Shown: positions 26,409 through 33,498 of the stretch, in pieces | Layout of the letters: each line of letters opens with the position of its first letter | Numbering within the stretch: the stretch's first letter is position 1 | NCBI RefSeq assembly: GCF_002872075.1 | Contig: NZ_PGGU01000004.1 | Location: 157,246 to 221,245 of the forward strand | Source of the DNA: Microbacterium aurantiacum | GTDB taxonomy: Bacteria; Actinomycetota; Actinomycetes; Actinomycetales; Microbacteriaceae | Direction of reading: 5' to 3' | DNA length: 64,000 bases | The notes under the pieces: generated by a model | What the model was told of the DNA's origin: nothing | Database searches by the model: none | The model's input: only the letters and a program-made list of their open reading frames with translations | Program-made: the position numbers and the translations under genes

Positions 26409-28110
26409 CGCCGGCCCCGCCCTCGGGCTTTCCGTCCGATCCGGCGGTCGAGCCGGTCACGACAGAGACGTTGCCCGTGGCACCCGACAGCGCTGTCGCA
26501 TCGGCGAGCGCCACCTCGGCGGCATCGTCGACGACGTGACCTGCGGCATCCGCTTCGGCTCGCTCGCTCGTCGTCATCTTCGTGAGCGGCACGTTCGGCA
26601 GGAAGAGGATCGCGATGAGGCTCAGCACGGCGAGCGGGACGCCGATGAGGAAAGCCTGCGAGATGCCCTGCGCGTAGAAGTCCTCGACGATGACGCGCAC
26701 CGAATCGGGAAGCAGGCGTACCTCGGGGATGGTGCCGCTGGCGAGTTCCGCGGCCACCGCCGCGCCCTGTTCACCCAGGCCGGCGATCGCGGTCGCGAGC
26801 CGGTCCTTGCCGTCGGCGAACAGGGTCGTGATGGTGTTCGCCACCACTGCCCCCATCACCGAGACGCCGATGGTGCCGCCGAGGCTGCGGAAGAAGGTGA
26901 CGCCGGAGCTGGCGACGCCCATCTCCGAGGGGTTGGCGGTGTTCTGCACGATGAGCACGAGGTTCTGCATCGTCATGCCCAGGCCTGCTCCGGTGAGGAA
27001 CATGTAGACCGAGACCAGCACGAAGTCCGTGTCGTAGTGCAGCGTCGACAGCAGCGCGGTGCCGGCGAGCAGGAGAACGGCGCCGAGGATCAGGTAGCCC
27101 TTCCAACGCCCGTAGCGGGTGACGAGCTGTCCGACGAGCATAGAGGCGATGAGGAGTCCTGCCATCATGGGCAGAGTCATCAGGCCCGCCTCAGTGGGAG
27201 AGGCTCCGCGAGACAGCTGCATGTACTGCGCGAGGTACACCGAGGTGCCGAACATCGCGATGCCGATCGAGATGGAGGCGAGCACCGAGAGGGTGAAGGT
27301 GCGGTTGCGGAACAGCGAGAGCGGGATCAGGGGTTCGCGCACCTTCAGCTCGACGATGATGAAAGCGACGGTGGCGAGCACGACGCCACCGAGCATCAGG
27401 ATCGTCTCCACGCCCCACCAGTCGAAGTTGGATCCGGCGTTCGTGATCCAGATGAGCAGCAGCGAGACGGCCGCGGACAGCAGCACGATGCCGACGTAGT
27501 CGATCGACACCTTGCGCGCCTGCTGCGCGGTGATGTGCAGCGTCTTCTGCAGGAGGATCAGAGCGGCGACCGCGAAGGGCAGCGCGACGAAGAAGTTCCA
27601 GCGCCACCCCGCTGTGTCGGTGATCCAGCCGCCGAGCAGCGGACCGCCGACGGTGGCGACGGCCATCACGGCGCCGAACAGGCCCATGTACCGGCCGCGC
27701 TCGCGGGGGCTGATGATGTCGGCCATGATCACCTGGCTGAGGGCGGCGAGTCCGCCGGCACCGAGACCCTGTACCGCGCGGAACGCGATGAGGGTGCTCG
27801 TGTCCTGAGCGAAGCCGGCGGCGGCCGTCGCGACGACGAACAGCACCAGGGCGATCTGGATGAGCAGCTTGCGGTTGAAGAGGTCGGCGAGCTTGCCCCA
27901 GATGGGCGTCGAGATCGCCGTGGTCAGCAGCGTGGCGGTGATCACCCAGGTGTAGGCGGCCTGGTCGCCGCCGAGGTCGTGGACGATGACCGGCATCGAG
28001 GTGGAGACCACGGTGGCCGCGATCATCGAGACGAACATGCCGAGAAGGAGGCCGGTGAGGGCCTCGAGCACCTGACGGTGGGTCATCCGAACGGGGGAGT
28101 CGGTGGTCAT
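26395..28110 (-). CDS. DHA2-family multidrug MFS exporter
   Basis: 571 residues with about fourteen membrane segments, the EmrB/QacA-type 14-TM major facilitator family. Motif C-like GLGAGGL and the loop motif GKLADLFNRK are present. A charged cytoplasmic tail follows the last helix. ATG 28110 has AAAGG about seven bases upstream; a Met 24 residues further up would overlap the promoter. It is first in the operon with the MarR gene, as in many drug-inducible efflux loci. The substrate range is not predictable. Confidence 0.9.
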   Translation of the reverse strand: MTTDSPVRMTHRQVLEALTGLLLGMFVSMIAATVVSTSMPVIVHDLGGDQAAYTWVITATLLTTAISTPIWGKLADLFNRKLLIQIALVLFVVATAAAGFAQDTSTLIAFRAVQGLGAGGLAALSQVIMADIISPRERGRYMGLFGAVMAVATVGGPLLGGWITDTAGWRWNFFVALPFAVAALILLQKTLHITAQQARKVSIDYVGIVLLSAAVSLLLIWITNAGSNFDWWGVETILMLGGVVLATVAFIIVELKVREPLIPLSLFRNRTFTLSVLASISIGIAMFGTSVYLAQYMQLSRGASPTEAGLMTLPMMAGLLIASMLVGQLVTRYGRWKGYLILGAVLLLAGTALLSTLHYDTDFVLVSVYMFLTGAGLGMTMQNLVLIVQNTANPSEMGVASSGVTFFRSLGGTIGVSVMGAVVANTITTLFADGKDRLATAIAGLGEQGAAVAAELASGTIPEVRLLPDSVRVIVEDFYAQGISQAFLIGVPLAVLSLIAILFLPNVPLTKMTTSERAEADAAGHVVDDAAEVALADATALSGATGNVSVVTGSTAGSDGKPEGGAGDVRS

Positions 28111-28167
28111 GGGCGACCTTTCGCAGTGGAGTGTGGATGCTGCGACAGCACTGGCGCGCACGAGAAA

Positions 28168-28211
28168 GTTGACGAAGATCAACTATACGCCGATGGTTGA
28201 CCTTCGTCAAC
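28168..28211 (-). promoter_or_regulatory. MFS-marR promoter between twin MarR operators
   Basis: On the minus strand, TTGACG (28210-28205), a 17-base spacer and TATAGT (28187-28182) form a near-consensus promoter. Two 16-bp sites of pattern GTTGA-N6-TCAAC lie at 28168-28183 and 28196-28211: one covers the -35, the other the last base of the -10 (C-side) and the start site. The two sites are also each other's inverted copy with one mismatch. Confidence 0.75.
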
Positions 28212-28280
28212 TACTTCGCCCGCGACTGCGTGTCAGCAGCCGGGATACCGGGTACCCGATCGTGACGTTGCCCGGTTGTG

Positions 28281-28298
28281 GTTGAAGTGGCGTTCAAC
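28281..28298. promoter_or_regulatory. Inverted repeat before the SipW island
   Basis: GTTGAA (28281-28286) and TTCAAC (28293-28298) with a six-base spacer. The outer five bases match the MarR half-sites but spacing is two bases longer, so it may belong to another regulator. It lies about 100 bases upstream of the first SipW cargo gene. Confidence 0.35.
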
Positions 28299-28389
28299 GA
28301 TGATGAGAGAAATGCATGGTGTCGGCCGCTGGGGAAGGTCGCGATGGCATTCGCGCACAACCCAAAATCCCTGAGGGGGGAAGACTGAC

Positions 28390-29028
28390 ATGGCAACGAA
28401 GGCAAATCAGCGCAAGGTTCTGGCGATTCTGGCGGGCGGGCTCGTGCTCGGCGTCGGCGCCGCGGTGACACTCGCCGCATGGAACGACTCCGAATTCGCG
28501 ACCGGCACGTTCACCGCCGGCGCGTTCGACCTGGAAGGCTCGACGACGAGCGCCGCCAGCGGCTACGCGAGCCACAACACCGAGGCGACTCCGCCGGACG
28601 CCGCGGCCACCCTCGTGTTCCAGCTCCCGGCTGTGGCGAGCAACATGGCACCGGGAGACATCGTCTACGCGCCATTCTGGGTGCGACTGGCTGCCGACAC
28701 CACCACAGACGCGACGCTCGACGCGGCCGGGGTGACGGCATCCGCGGACGCATCCTCGAACGCGGAGAACCTCTCCTACACCGTGTACTCGATCGACGCC
28801 GCCGCGACGTGTGATGCCGACGGCATCGCCGGCGCAGACGTGCTCGCGTCGGGGGCGACCCTGAGCGCGTTCACCGCGGGAGTCACCGAGAACCTCGCCA
28901 ACGGCGCACCGGTGACCGACGCGGGAGCGCCTGTGCAGCTCTGCTTCGAGGTCACCGCGGGAGCCGGCCTGACGCAGGGCGAGGCCGCCACGGCGACGTG
29001 GCAGTTCACGGCGACCTCGACGAGCTGA
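28390..29028 (+). CDS. SipW-dependent exported protein 1
   Basis: 212 residues. The N-terminus (about 1-45) is the alternate signal peptide seen in SipW substrates: basic residues, an ILAGGLVLGVGAAVTLAAW core, then the invariant-looking WNDSEFATGTF. The rest is a low-charge, Ala/Thr-rich beta domain of the TasA/camelysin-like class, with two Cys. The paralogue at 29033 shares the signal region almost exactly. GGGGGGAAGA precedes the ATG. Likely a secreted surface or fibre subunit cut by the peptidase at 29689; exact role unknown. Confidence 0.85.
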   Translation: MATKANQRKVLAILAGGLVLGVGAAVTLAAWNDSEFATGTFTAGAFDLEGSTTSAASGYASHNTEATPPDAAATLVFQLPAVASNMAPGDIVYAPFWVRLAADTTTDATLDAAGVTASADASSNAENLSYTVYSIDAAATCDADGIAGADVLASGATLSAFTAGVTENLANGAPVTDAGAPVQLCFEVTAGAGLTQGEAATATWQFTATSTS

Positions 29029-29032
29029 TCGC

Positions 29033-29650
29033 GTGTCGACCCGCAGAGGCATGCGGGAGGCGAGGCGGTTGCGCTCCCGCCGGATACGGGCCATCCTCGC
29101 GGGTGGACTCGTGCTCGGGGTGGGCGCAGCCGCGACGCTCGCGGCCTGGAACGACTCCGAGTACAGCACTGCGACATTCACCGCGGGGAAGTTCGACATC
29201 GTCGGCGCGACCGACGGCGCGAATTTCTCCGGCCATGCCACAGCGGGCGCGGCGGCGGGGCTGAACTTCCAGCTCCCGCCGACGGCGATGGCACCGGGGA
29301 ACACGACCTACGCGCTGTTCAGCGTGAAGACGGTCAACCCGTCAGTCGCGGGCAACCTGCTCCTGAGCGCCGGGACTCCGGGTGGCACCGGTCTCGCTGC
29401 CCACCTCACATACGGGGTGCGCACGGTGGCGACGGCGGTATGCGACGCGACGACCTATTCCACGGGAACGGTCGTCGTGGCAGCGGGGTCGGCGTTGACG
29501 GCGGGAGCTTCCGGCACCCAGCCCGTGGCCGCGAACGGCGCAGCGCAGGTCAATTACTGCTTCGCCGTGACCCTGCCGACCACGGCGTCCAACGCCGCGC
29601 AGAGCCTGACGATGTCGCAGACCTGGCAGATCCTGGGGACGTCCTCGTAG
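29033..29650 (+). CDS. SipW-dependent exported protein 2
   Basis: 205 residues with the same alternate signal peptide (ILAGGLVLGVGAAATLAAWN) and the WNDSEYSTATF hinge as the preceding gene, then a Gly/Ala/Thr-rich beta domain. The two proteins are paralogues, probably from tandem duplication. Start is GTG 29033, four bases after the previous stop; ATG 29051 is an alternative that keeps the signal. A substrate of the SipW-type peptidase encoded next. Function beyond surface export is unknown. Confidence 0.82.
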   Translation: MSTRRGMREARRLRSRRIRAILAGGLVLGVGAAATLAAWNDSEYSTATFTAGKFDIVGATDGANFSGHATAGAAAGLNFQLPPTAMAPGNTTYALFSVKTVNPSVAGNLLLSAGTPGGTGLAAHLTYGVRTVATAVCDATTYSTGTVVVAAGSALTAGASGTQPVAANGAAQVNYCFAVTLPTTASNAAQSLTMSQTWQILGTSS

Positions 29651-29688
29651 CGCCGGGGACCGATGGCGAGAACCTCGAGGGGGAATCG

Positions 29689-30306
29689 ATGAGCGCGCCG
29701 ATGACGAGGCGAAGCCTGCGCGAGCAGGCGGCGCCGATCGGCGCGCCCGTCTCCGGTCCGCCGGCACGTCGACGTGGTCTCGGTCACGCGATCGCCGACA
29801 TCCTGCTGTGGATCGCCGCTGCGGCCGGCGTGGTCTGCATCGCGCTGGTCATCCTCGCCTTCACCGCGAACATCACCCTCATCATGTTCCGCACCGGCTC
29901 GATGTCGCCGACGATCCCGGCCGGGTCCGTGGCCATCGTGCAGAAGATCCCGGCATCCGCGATCGAAGTCGGCGATGTCGTGACCGTCGATCGAGAAGAC
30001 GACCTGCCGGTGACGCACCGCGTCACGTCGGTCGTGGCCGGCGCGAGCGAGGCGGAGCGGGTCATCACGATGCGCGGCGACGCGAACGCCTCCGACGATC
30101 CGTATCCGTACGCGGTGACCTCGGTGCGCATCGTGCTGTTCTCGATTCCGGGGATCGCCACCGTCATCGTGGCGATGGGCAACCCCTTCGTGCTCGGCGG
30201 CATCACCGTTGCCGCCGCTCTGCTCGTGGTGTGGGCGTTCTGGCCTCGGGAGTCGCGCGAGTCCCGGGAGCTACGGCGCACCGGAACGCCGGAGGTGGAT
30301 TCATGA
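29689..30306 (+). CDS. SipW-type signal peptidase I
   Basis: 205 residues. An N-terminal membrane helix (about 36-62) precedes the catalytic GSMSPT motif (Ser71); the general base is His110 (PVTHR) in place of the bacterial Lys, the hallmark of the SipW/ER-type subfamily, followed by RGDAN with the conserved Asp. A second membrane helix lies near the C-terminus (about 155-185). It cleaves the alternate signal peptides of the three cargo proteins in this island. ATG 29689 has GAGGGGGAA upstream. The stop overlaps the next start. Confidence 0.9.
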   Translation: MSAPMTRRSLREQAAPIGAPVSGPPARRRGLGHAIADILLWIAAAAGVVCIALVILAFTANITLIMFRTGSMSPTIPAGSVAIVQKIPASAIEVGDVVTVDREDDLPVTHRVTSVVAGASEAERVITMRGDANASDDPYPYAVTSVRIVLFSIPGIATVIVAMGNPFVLGGITVAAALLVVWAFWPRESRESRELRRTGTPEVDS

Positions 30307-30953
30307 GGCGCTCGGTGCGGATCATCGCCGCCCTGGTGCTTGCGGGGGCGCTGCTCGGGGCGGCACCGGCAGCCGCGGACCCGACGACTCAGGTCGTGCA
30401 GGGGCAGGTGCTGCGTCTGGTCTCGACCGCCGACTGGGATGCCGCTTCGAGCCTGGTTCCCGGGCAGCGGGTGCAGTGGGATGTCGCTGTCAGCGCCGCC
30501 GCACCGGACCCCGGCACCGTGGGCATCGGGGTCAGCGCGACCGGCGACGCGGCTCTCGCCGTCGACGTCTCGATCTGCATGCGTGAGTGGGAACCGGGAG
30601 GATGCCCCGGCGGCGCGACCGTCGTGCACGCAGCGTGGAGCATCCCGCGCGACGGTGACGAGGTGCATCTGACGGACATCGCCGACACCGACGTCGCGCA
30701 CATCCGGCTGACCATCGCGCTCGCGGGTGACGATGCGCTCGGGAGCACTCAGGTTCGCGTGCACGCAACGGGAGCGGGGGAGAGCGCGGTCGTGGGGCCG
30801 GGCGGCGGGCTTGCCACGACCGGACTCTCGCCGGCCGTGCCCTGGATCCTCGCCGGTGGGGCCGCGCTCGTCGTGCTCGGTGGCCTGCTGCTGATCCTTC
30901 GCCGCCGAGGCCGCGACGACGCTCGTGATCCGGCTGACGGAGGCGGGACATGA
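30303..30953 (+). CDS. Sortase-anchored surface protein of the SipW island
   Basis: 216 residues: ordinary Sec signal peptide (about 1-27, AAPAAADP cleavage region), a beta-rich domain, and a C-terminal sorting signal LATTG (170-174) followed by a membrane helix and a RRRGR tail. LAxTG is the motif used by actinobacterial class E sortases. It overlaps the peptidase stop by four bases (ATGA) and is overlapped by the next gene, so it is part of the island; it may anchor the secreted SipW cargo to the wall. Confidence 0.82.
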   Translation: MRRSVRIIAALVLAGALLGAAPAAADPTTQVVQGQVLRLVSTADWDAASSLVPGQRVQWDVAVSAAAPDPGTVGIGVSATGDAALAVDVSICMREWEPGGCPGGATVVHAAWSIPRDGDEVHLTDIADTDVAHIRLTIALAGDDALGSTQVRVHATGAGESAVVGPGGGLATTGLSPAVPWILAGGAALVVLGGLLLILRRRGRDDARDPADGGGT

Positions 30954-31390
30954 GCGCCCGGCGGAGGAATCGTCTGCTCGCCGGGGTCATCGGCGTGTCC
31001 CTTCTCATCGGCGTGGGTGCGGCGCCGTCCGCGCAGATGACGGATGCGGCTTTCACGGACTCGGAGTACGCGACGGCGACGTTGTCAGCAATGACGATCC
31101 CCGCGCCGGTCGCCTCCTGCGGACTGCTCGGGCTCGGCTCGGTCCGTGTGTCCTGGACCGCGGTGTCGGGTGCCACCGGATATGTCGTGCGTTACGGTTC
31201 GGGTGCCGGCACCAGCGCCACCGTCGGCGCAGACGTGACGACCCGTAACCTCACAGGTGCTGTGACCGGAGGCACCTTCCAGGTGGAGGCGATACGCAAT
31301 TTCGGATCCACCACCTGGACGTCCGCACGATCGAATGCTCTCACCTACACCGTTCTGCTGGGGTTGGTGGGAACATGCGGATTGCTGTGA
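30950..31390 (+). CDS. SipW-dependent exported protein 3 with Fn3-like domain
   Basis: 146 residues. The N-terminal signal runs to the MTDAAFTDSEYATATLSA stretch, close to the hinge of the other two cargo proteins. The remainder (about 55-135) looks like a fibronectin type III domain: VRVSWTAVSGATGYVVRY and a closing SNALTYTV. The start overlaps the previous stop by four bases. Last gene of the island. It probably joins the surface assembly built from cargo 1 and 2. Confidence 0.78.
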   Translation: MSARRRNRLLAGVIGVSLLIGVGAAPSAQMTDAAFTDSEYATATLSAMTIPAPVASCGLLGLGSVRVSWTAVSGATGYVVRYGSGAGTSATVGADVTTRNLTGAVTGGTFQVEAIRNFGSTTWTSARSNALTYTVLLGLVGTCGLL

Positions 31391-31414
31391 GGTTCTCCTG
31401 ACGCCGCGGTCCGT

Positions 31415-32095
31415 TCAATCGGCCAGGGCCAGCGCGCGGAAGGCGTCGCGCTCGCGGAGTTCCGAACGGCGACTCGCGACTGCATCCACCGGCCGTGACG
31501 GGGCCTGCTGGCCTGTGGTGCGGCGGTAGAGCTCGTCGATGAGGTCGGTGGCGAGTCCGACGAGCTTCGCGATCTCGCGATCATCGCGGTCGATCCAGAC
31601 GCACTTGGGCTCTTCGTGAATCGGCGAGAAGTCCACGTGCTCCTCCCACACGAACAGCGTCCGCTCGGCGCCGAGCACGTGCTGCTGCCACCAGATCTGA
31701 CGGAGGTAGGTGCGGGGGATGCCGCGCCACGCCTTGTTGGTGGTCTTGATCTCGGCGAGCTGCACGCGGCCTGTGGCATCCACGGCGATGCCGTCGGGGG
31801 TGGCGAGATGCCGGTGCTCGACCTCGGCACGGAACAGTGCGGACGAGGGCAGGATGCCGTGGGTCGCGGCGACCCAGCTGGCGATCTCCGGCTCCCGGCG
31901 CCGGCCGTGGTCCGTGTAGGCGTTGCCACCGAAGCGAGGACCGCCGCCCAGCTTGGCGTCCGCCGCGCGGATGATCGACTTCTCTCCGGTGAGGCCCGCG
32001 ACATCCGTCGCCGTGATCCCCCGCGATCGTGCCCGCATCCACGCCACCCGGTCGCGGGAGTCCGCGACGATACGCGCAGCGAGTTCCGGGGTCAC
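31415..32095 (-). CDS. YqaJ-type recombinase/exonuclease-like protein
   Basis: 226 residues resembling the YqaJ/lambda-exonuclease PD-(D/E)xK family. Candidate catalytic residues are E68/E70 in HGRRREPEIA, D101 in TPDG and E115-x-K117 in AEIKTTN, in the right order, and Gln/Trp-rich QIWWQQHVLGA follows as in phage relatives. Such proteins resect DNA with an annealing partner in phages, but no RecT-like gene or other phage gene is nearby. It lies between the SipW island and the repeat-flanked AbiEi gene, so it may be an acquired or domesticated nuclease. Confidence 0.75.
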   Translation of the reverse strand: MTPELAARIVADSRDRVAWMRARSRGITATDVAGLTGEKSIIRAADAKLGGGPRFGGNAYTDHGRRREPEIASWVAATHGILPSSALFRAEVEHRHLATPDGIAVDATGRVQLAEIKTTNKAWRGIPRTYLRQIWWQQHVLGAERTLFVWEEHVDFSPIHEEPKCVWIDRDDREIAKLVGLATDLIDELYRRTTGQQAPSRPVDAVASRRSELRERDAFRALALAD

Positions 32096-32184
32096 CTCTC
32101 GAGACTAACCCGGCCCGCCGACGCTGAGTCTCCTCCCACGCCGTCCCGCTCCACTCGGCCGGGCTCCTGCCCATCCGCACCCCT

Positions 32185-32280
32185 GCCGAGTGCACGGTTG
32201 CGTGCCGAGAGCACGGGTTGCTCACGTGAACGTCCCGTGCGCTCGGCGCGATCCCGTGCACTGGCCGATCCCCGTGCTCG
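32185..32280. repeat. 96-bp dyad element, left copy
   Basis: About 80% identical to the 96-bp copy at 33379-33474. Around centre CACGTG (32223-32228) four units sit at mirror positions: GAGTGCACGG (32188-32197), GAGAGCACGGG (32207-32217), CCCGTGCGCTC (32234-32244) and CCCGTGCACTG (32253-32263). A fifth partial unit lies at 32270-32280. It lies upstream of the AbiEi-DUF559 gene in non-coding DNA. Confidence 0.85.
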
Positions 32281-32377
32281 TTTCGTCTTGGTCTGCACGA
32301 TCGGTCGATCGCAGGCTCTCTCCACCGAACGCGGGATCTCGACGCTCGGCACCCACGGCGCAGGATCACCATGAAGG

Positions 32378-33355
32378 ATGCTCACCGACACGGAACCGCA
32401 GCTGGAGCATCTGGTCCGTTCCCGCCGCGACCTCATGCTGAACGGATGGACGGATCGGTCCATCGCCGATGCCGTGCACAGGGGCGAGCTGTTCCACATC
32501 CGGCGCGGGTGGTACATCCTCGCAGCGGAGCGCGACGGGCTCTGGCCCGAGGAGCGACACCGGGCGCACGTCATCGCCGTCGCACGGGACGCCAGCGGGA
32601 ATGCCGTCATGTCGCACACCTCGGCCGCCGTGCTGTGGCGGCTCCCGCTGTACCGGATAGGACTCGTACGTGTGCACATGACAACGGATGCTCCGGTCCG
32701 CATCTCGAGCGCACGGGATGTGCGTCGTCATGTGGCGCCGCTGCGCGCAGGTGACATCGGCATCATCGACGGTATCCGCTGCACGAGCCTGGCACGCACC
32801 GTCTTCGATCTCATCCGCGTTCTTCCCCTGGAGGCAGCGGTCGTCCTCGCGGATGCCGCGGAACGACAGATGGCCGAACGGCAATGGGAGTGGGACCTGG
32901 ATGCGGTGACGTCCTGGCGTCGTGCAATGAGCGAGCGCCTGGCAGAGGCATCCGGAGCGCGCGGAATTCGTCGGGCACGATGGGTGAGTGAGTTCGCCGA
33001 TGGTCGAGCGCAGCTGCCGGGCGAGAGCGTCAGCCGGCTGCAGTTGCACAGACTGGGCTTCGCGAAGCCGGAATTGCAAGTACCGATCGAGGGGCCGAAC
33101 GGAAAGCAGTACTTCGTGGACTTCGGACTCGACGACGTCGAGAGCTACGGCGAATTCGATGGGGAGAGCAAGTACCTCGATGAGTCACTGAGGTCCGGGA
33201 AGCGCATCGAGCAGGTCCTGCTCGAGGAGAAGCAGCGCGAAGACTGGATACGGGGGCGCACGCAGCGGCGGCTGGCGCGGTGGGGCTTCGAGCACATCGC
33301 GACTGCATCGCGATTGGCGGCCAGGCTGGCGTCGTTCAGCATCGCCGCTCCTTGA
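32378..33355 (+). CDS. AbiEi-like antitoxin domain fused to DUF559-type nuclease
   Basis: 325 residues. The N-terminal part (about 5-150) has the winged-helix and body of AbiEi-type IV antitoxins (RGWYILAA, AVMSHTSAAVLWRLP, CTSLARTVFDLIR). The C-terminal part (about 215-325) resembles the DUF559/Vsr-like restriction-endonuclease fold: D248, then E259-F-D261-G-x-x-K265 and a distal EKQREDW helix. No AbiEii toxin gene is adjacent. Start ATG 32378 lacks a good ribosome binding site. Base composition is lower in GC than the neighbours, and two 96-bp dyad copies bracket the gene, both signs of transfer. Function unknown. Confidence 0.78.
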   Translation: MLTDTEPQLEHLVRSRRDLMLNGWTDRSIADAVHRGELFHIRRGWYILAAERDGLWPEERHRAHVIAVARDASGNAVMSHTSAAVLWRLPLYRIGLVRVHMTTDAPVRISSARDVRRHVAPLRAGDIGIIDGIRCTSLARTVFDLIRVLPLEAAVVLADAAERQMAERQWEWDLDAVTSWRRAMSERLAEASGARGIRRARWVSEFADGRAQLPGESVSRLQLHRLGFAKPELQVPIEGPNGKQYFVDFGLDDVESYGEFDGESKYLDESLRSGKRIEQVLLEEKQREDWIRGRTQRRLARWGFEHIATASRLAARLASFSIAAP

Positions 33356-33378
33356 GCCTTCAGGACCATCAAGTCCAC

Positions 33379-33474
33379 GCCGAGTGCACGGCTTCGCGCT
33401 GAGTGCACGGGTTGTTCACGTGAATTTCCCGTCCACTCGGCAGCATCCCGTCCACTCGACAGGACCCCGTGCCG
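33379..33474. repeat. 96-bp dyad element, right copy
   Basis: Centre TTCACGTGAA (33415-33424). Units GAGTGCACGG (33382-33391), GAGTGCACGGG (33401-33411), CCCGTCCACTC (33428-33438) and CCCGTCCACTC (33447-33457) lie at the same distances from the centre as in the left copy. Same orientation as the left copy; centres are 1,194 bp apart. It lies just after the AbiEi-DUF559 stop. Confidence 0.85.
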
Positions 33475-33498
33475 CCGCCGGGCCCGGGAGGCAGCGCG

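Noticed and set aside
26266..28200. A 644-codon plus-strand frame rich in Asp, His and Arg
   Set aside because: It is antisense to the MarR and MFS genes, both of which have clear family features.
28281..28298. The GTTGAA/TTCAAC repeat as a third MarR operator
   Set aside because: Its spacing between the shared half-sites is two bases longer than in the promoter sites, so the match was not strong enough to assign.
31415..32095. The YqaJ-type gene as part of a prophage
   Set aside because: No integrase, portal, capsid, terminase or lysis gene lies within reach; neighbours are surface-protein and metabolic genes.
32185..33474. The paired repeats as a two-unit CRISPR array or insertion-sequence terminal repeats
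   Set aside because: There is no short spacer series, and the copies are internally symmetric direct copies without target-site duplication or a transposase gene.
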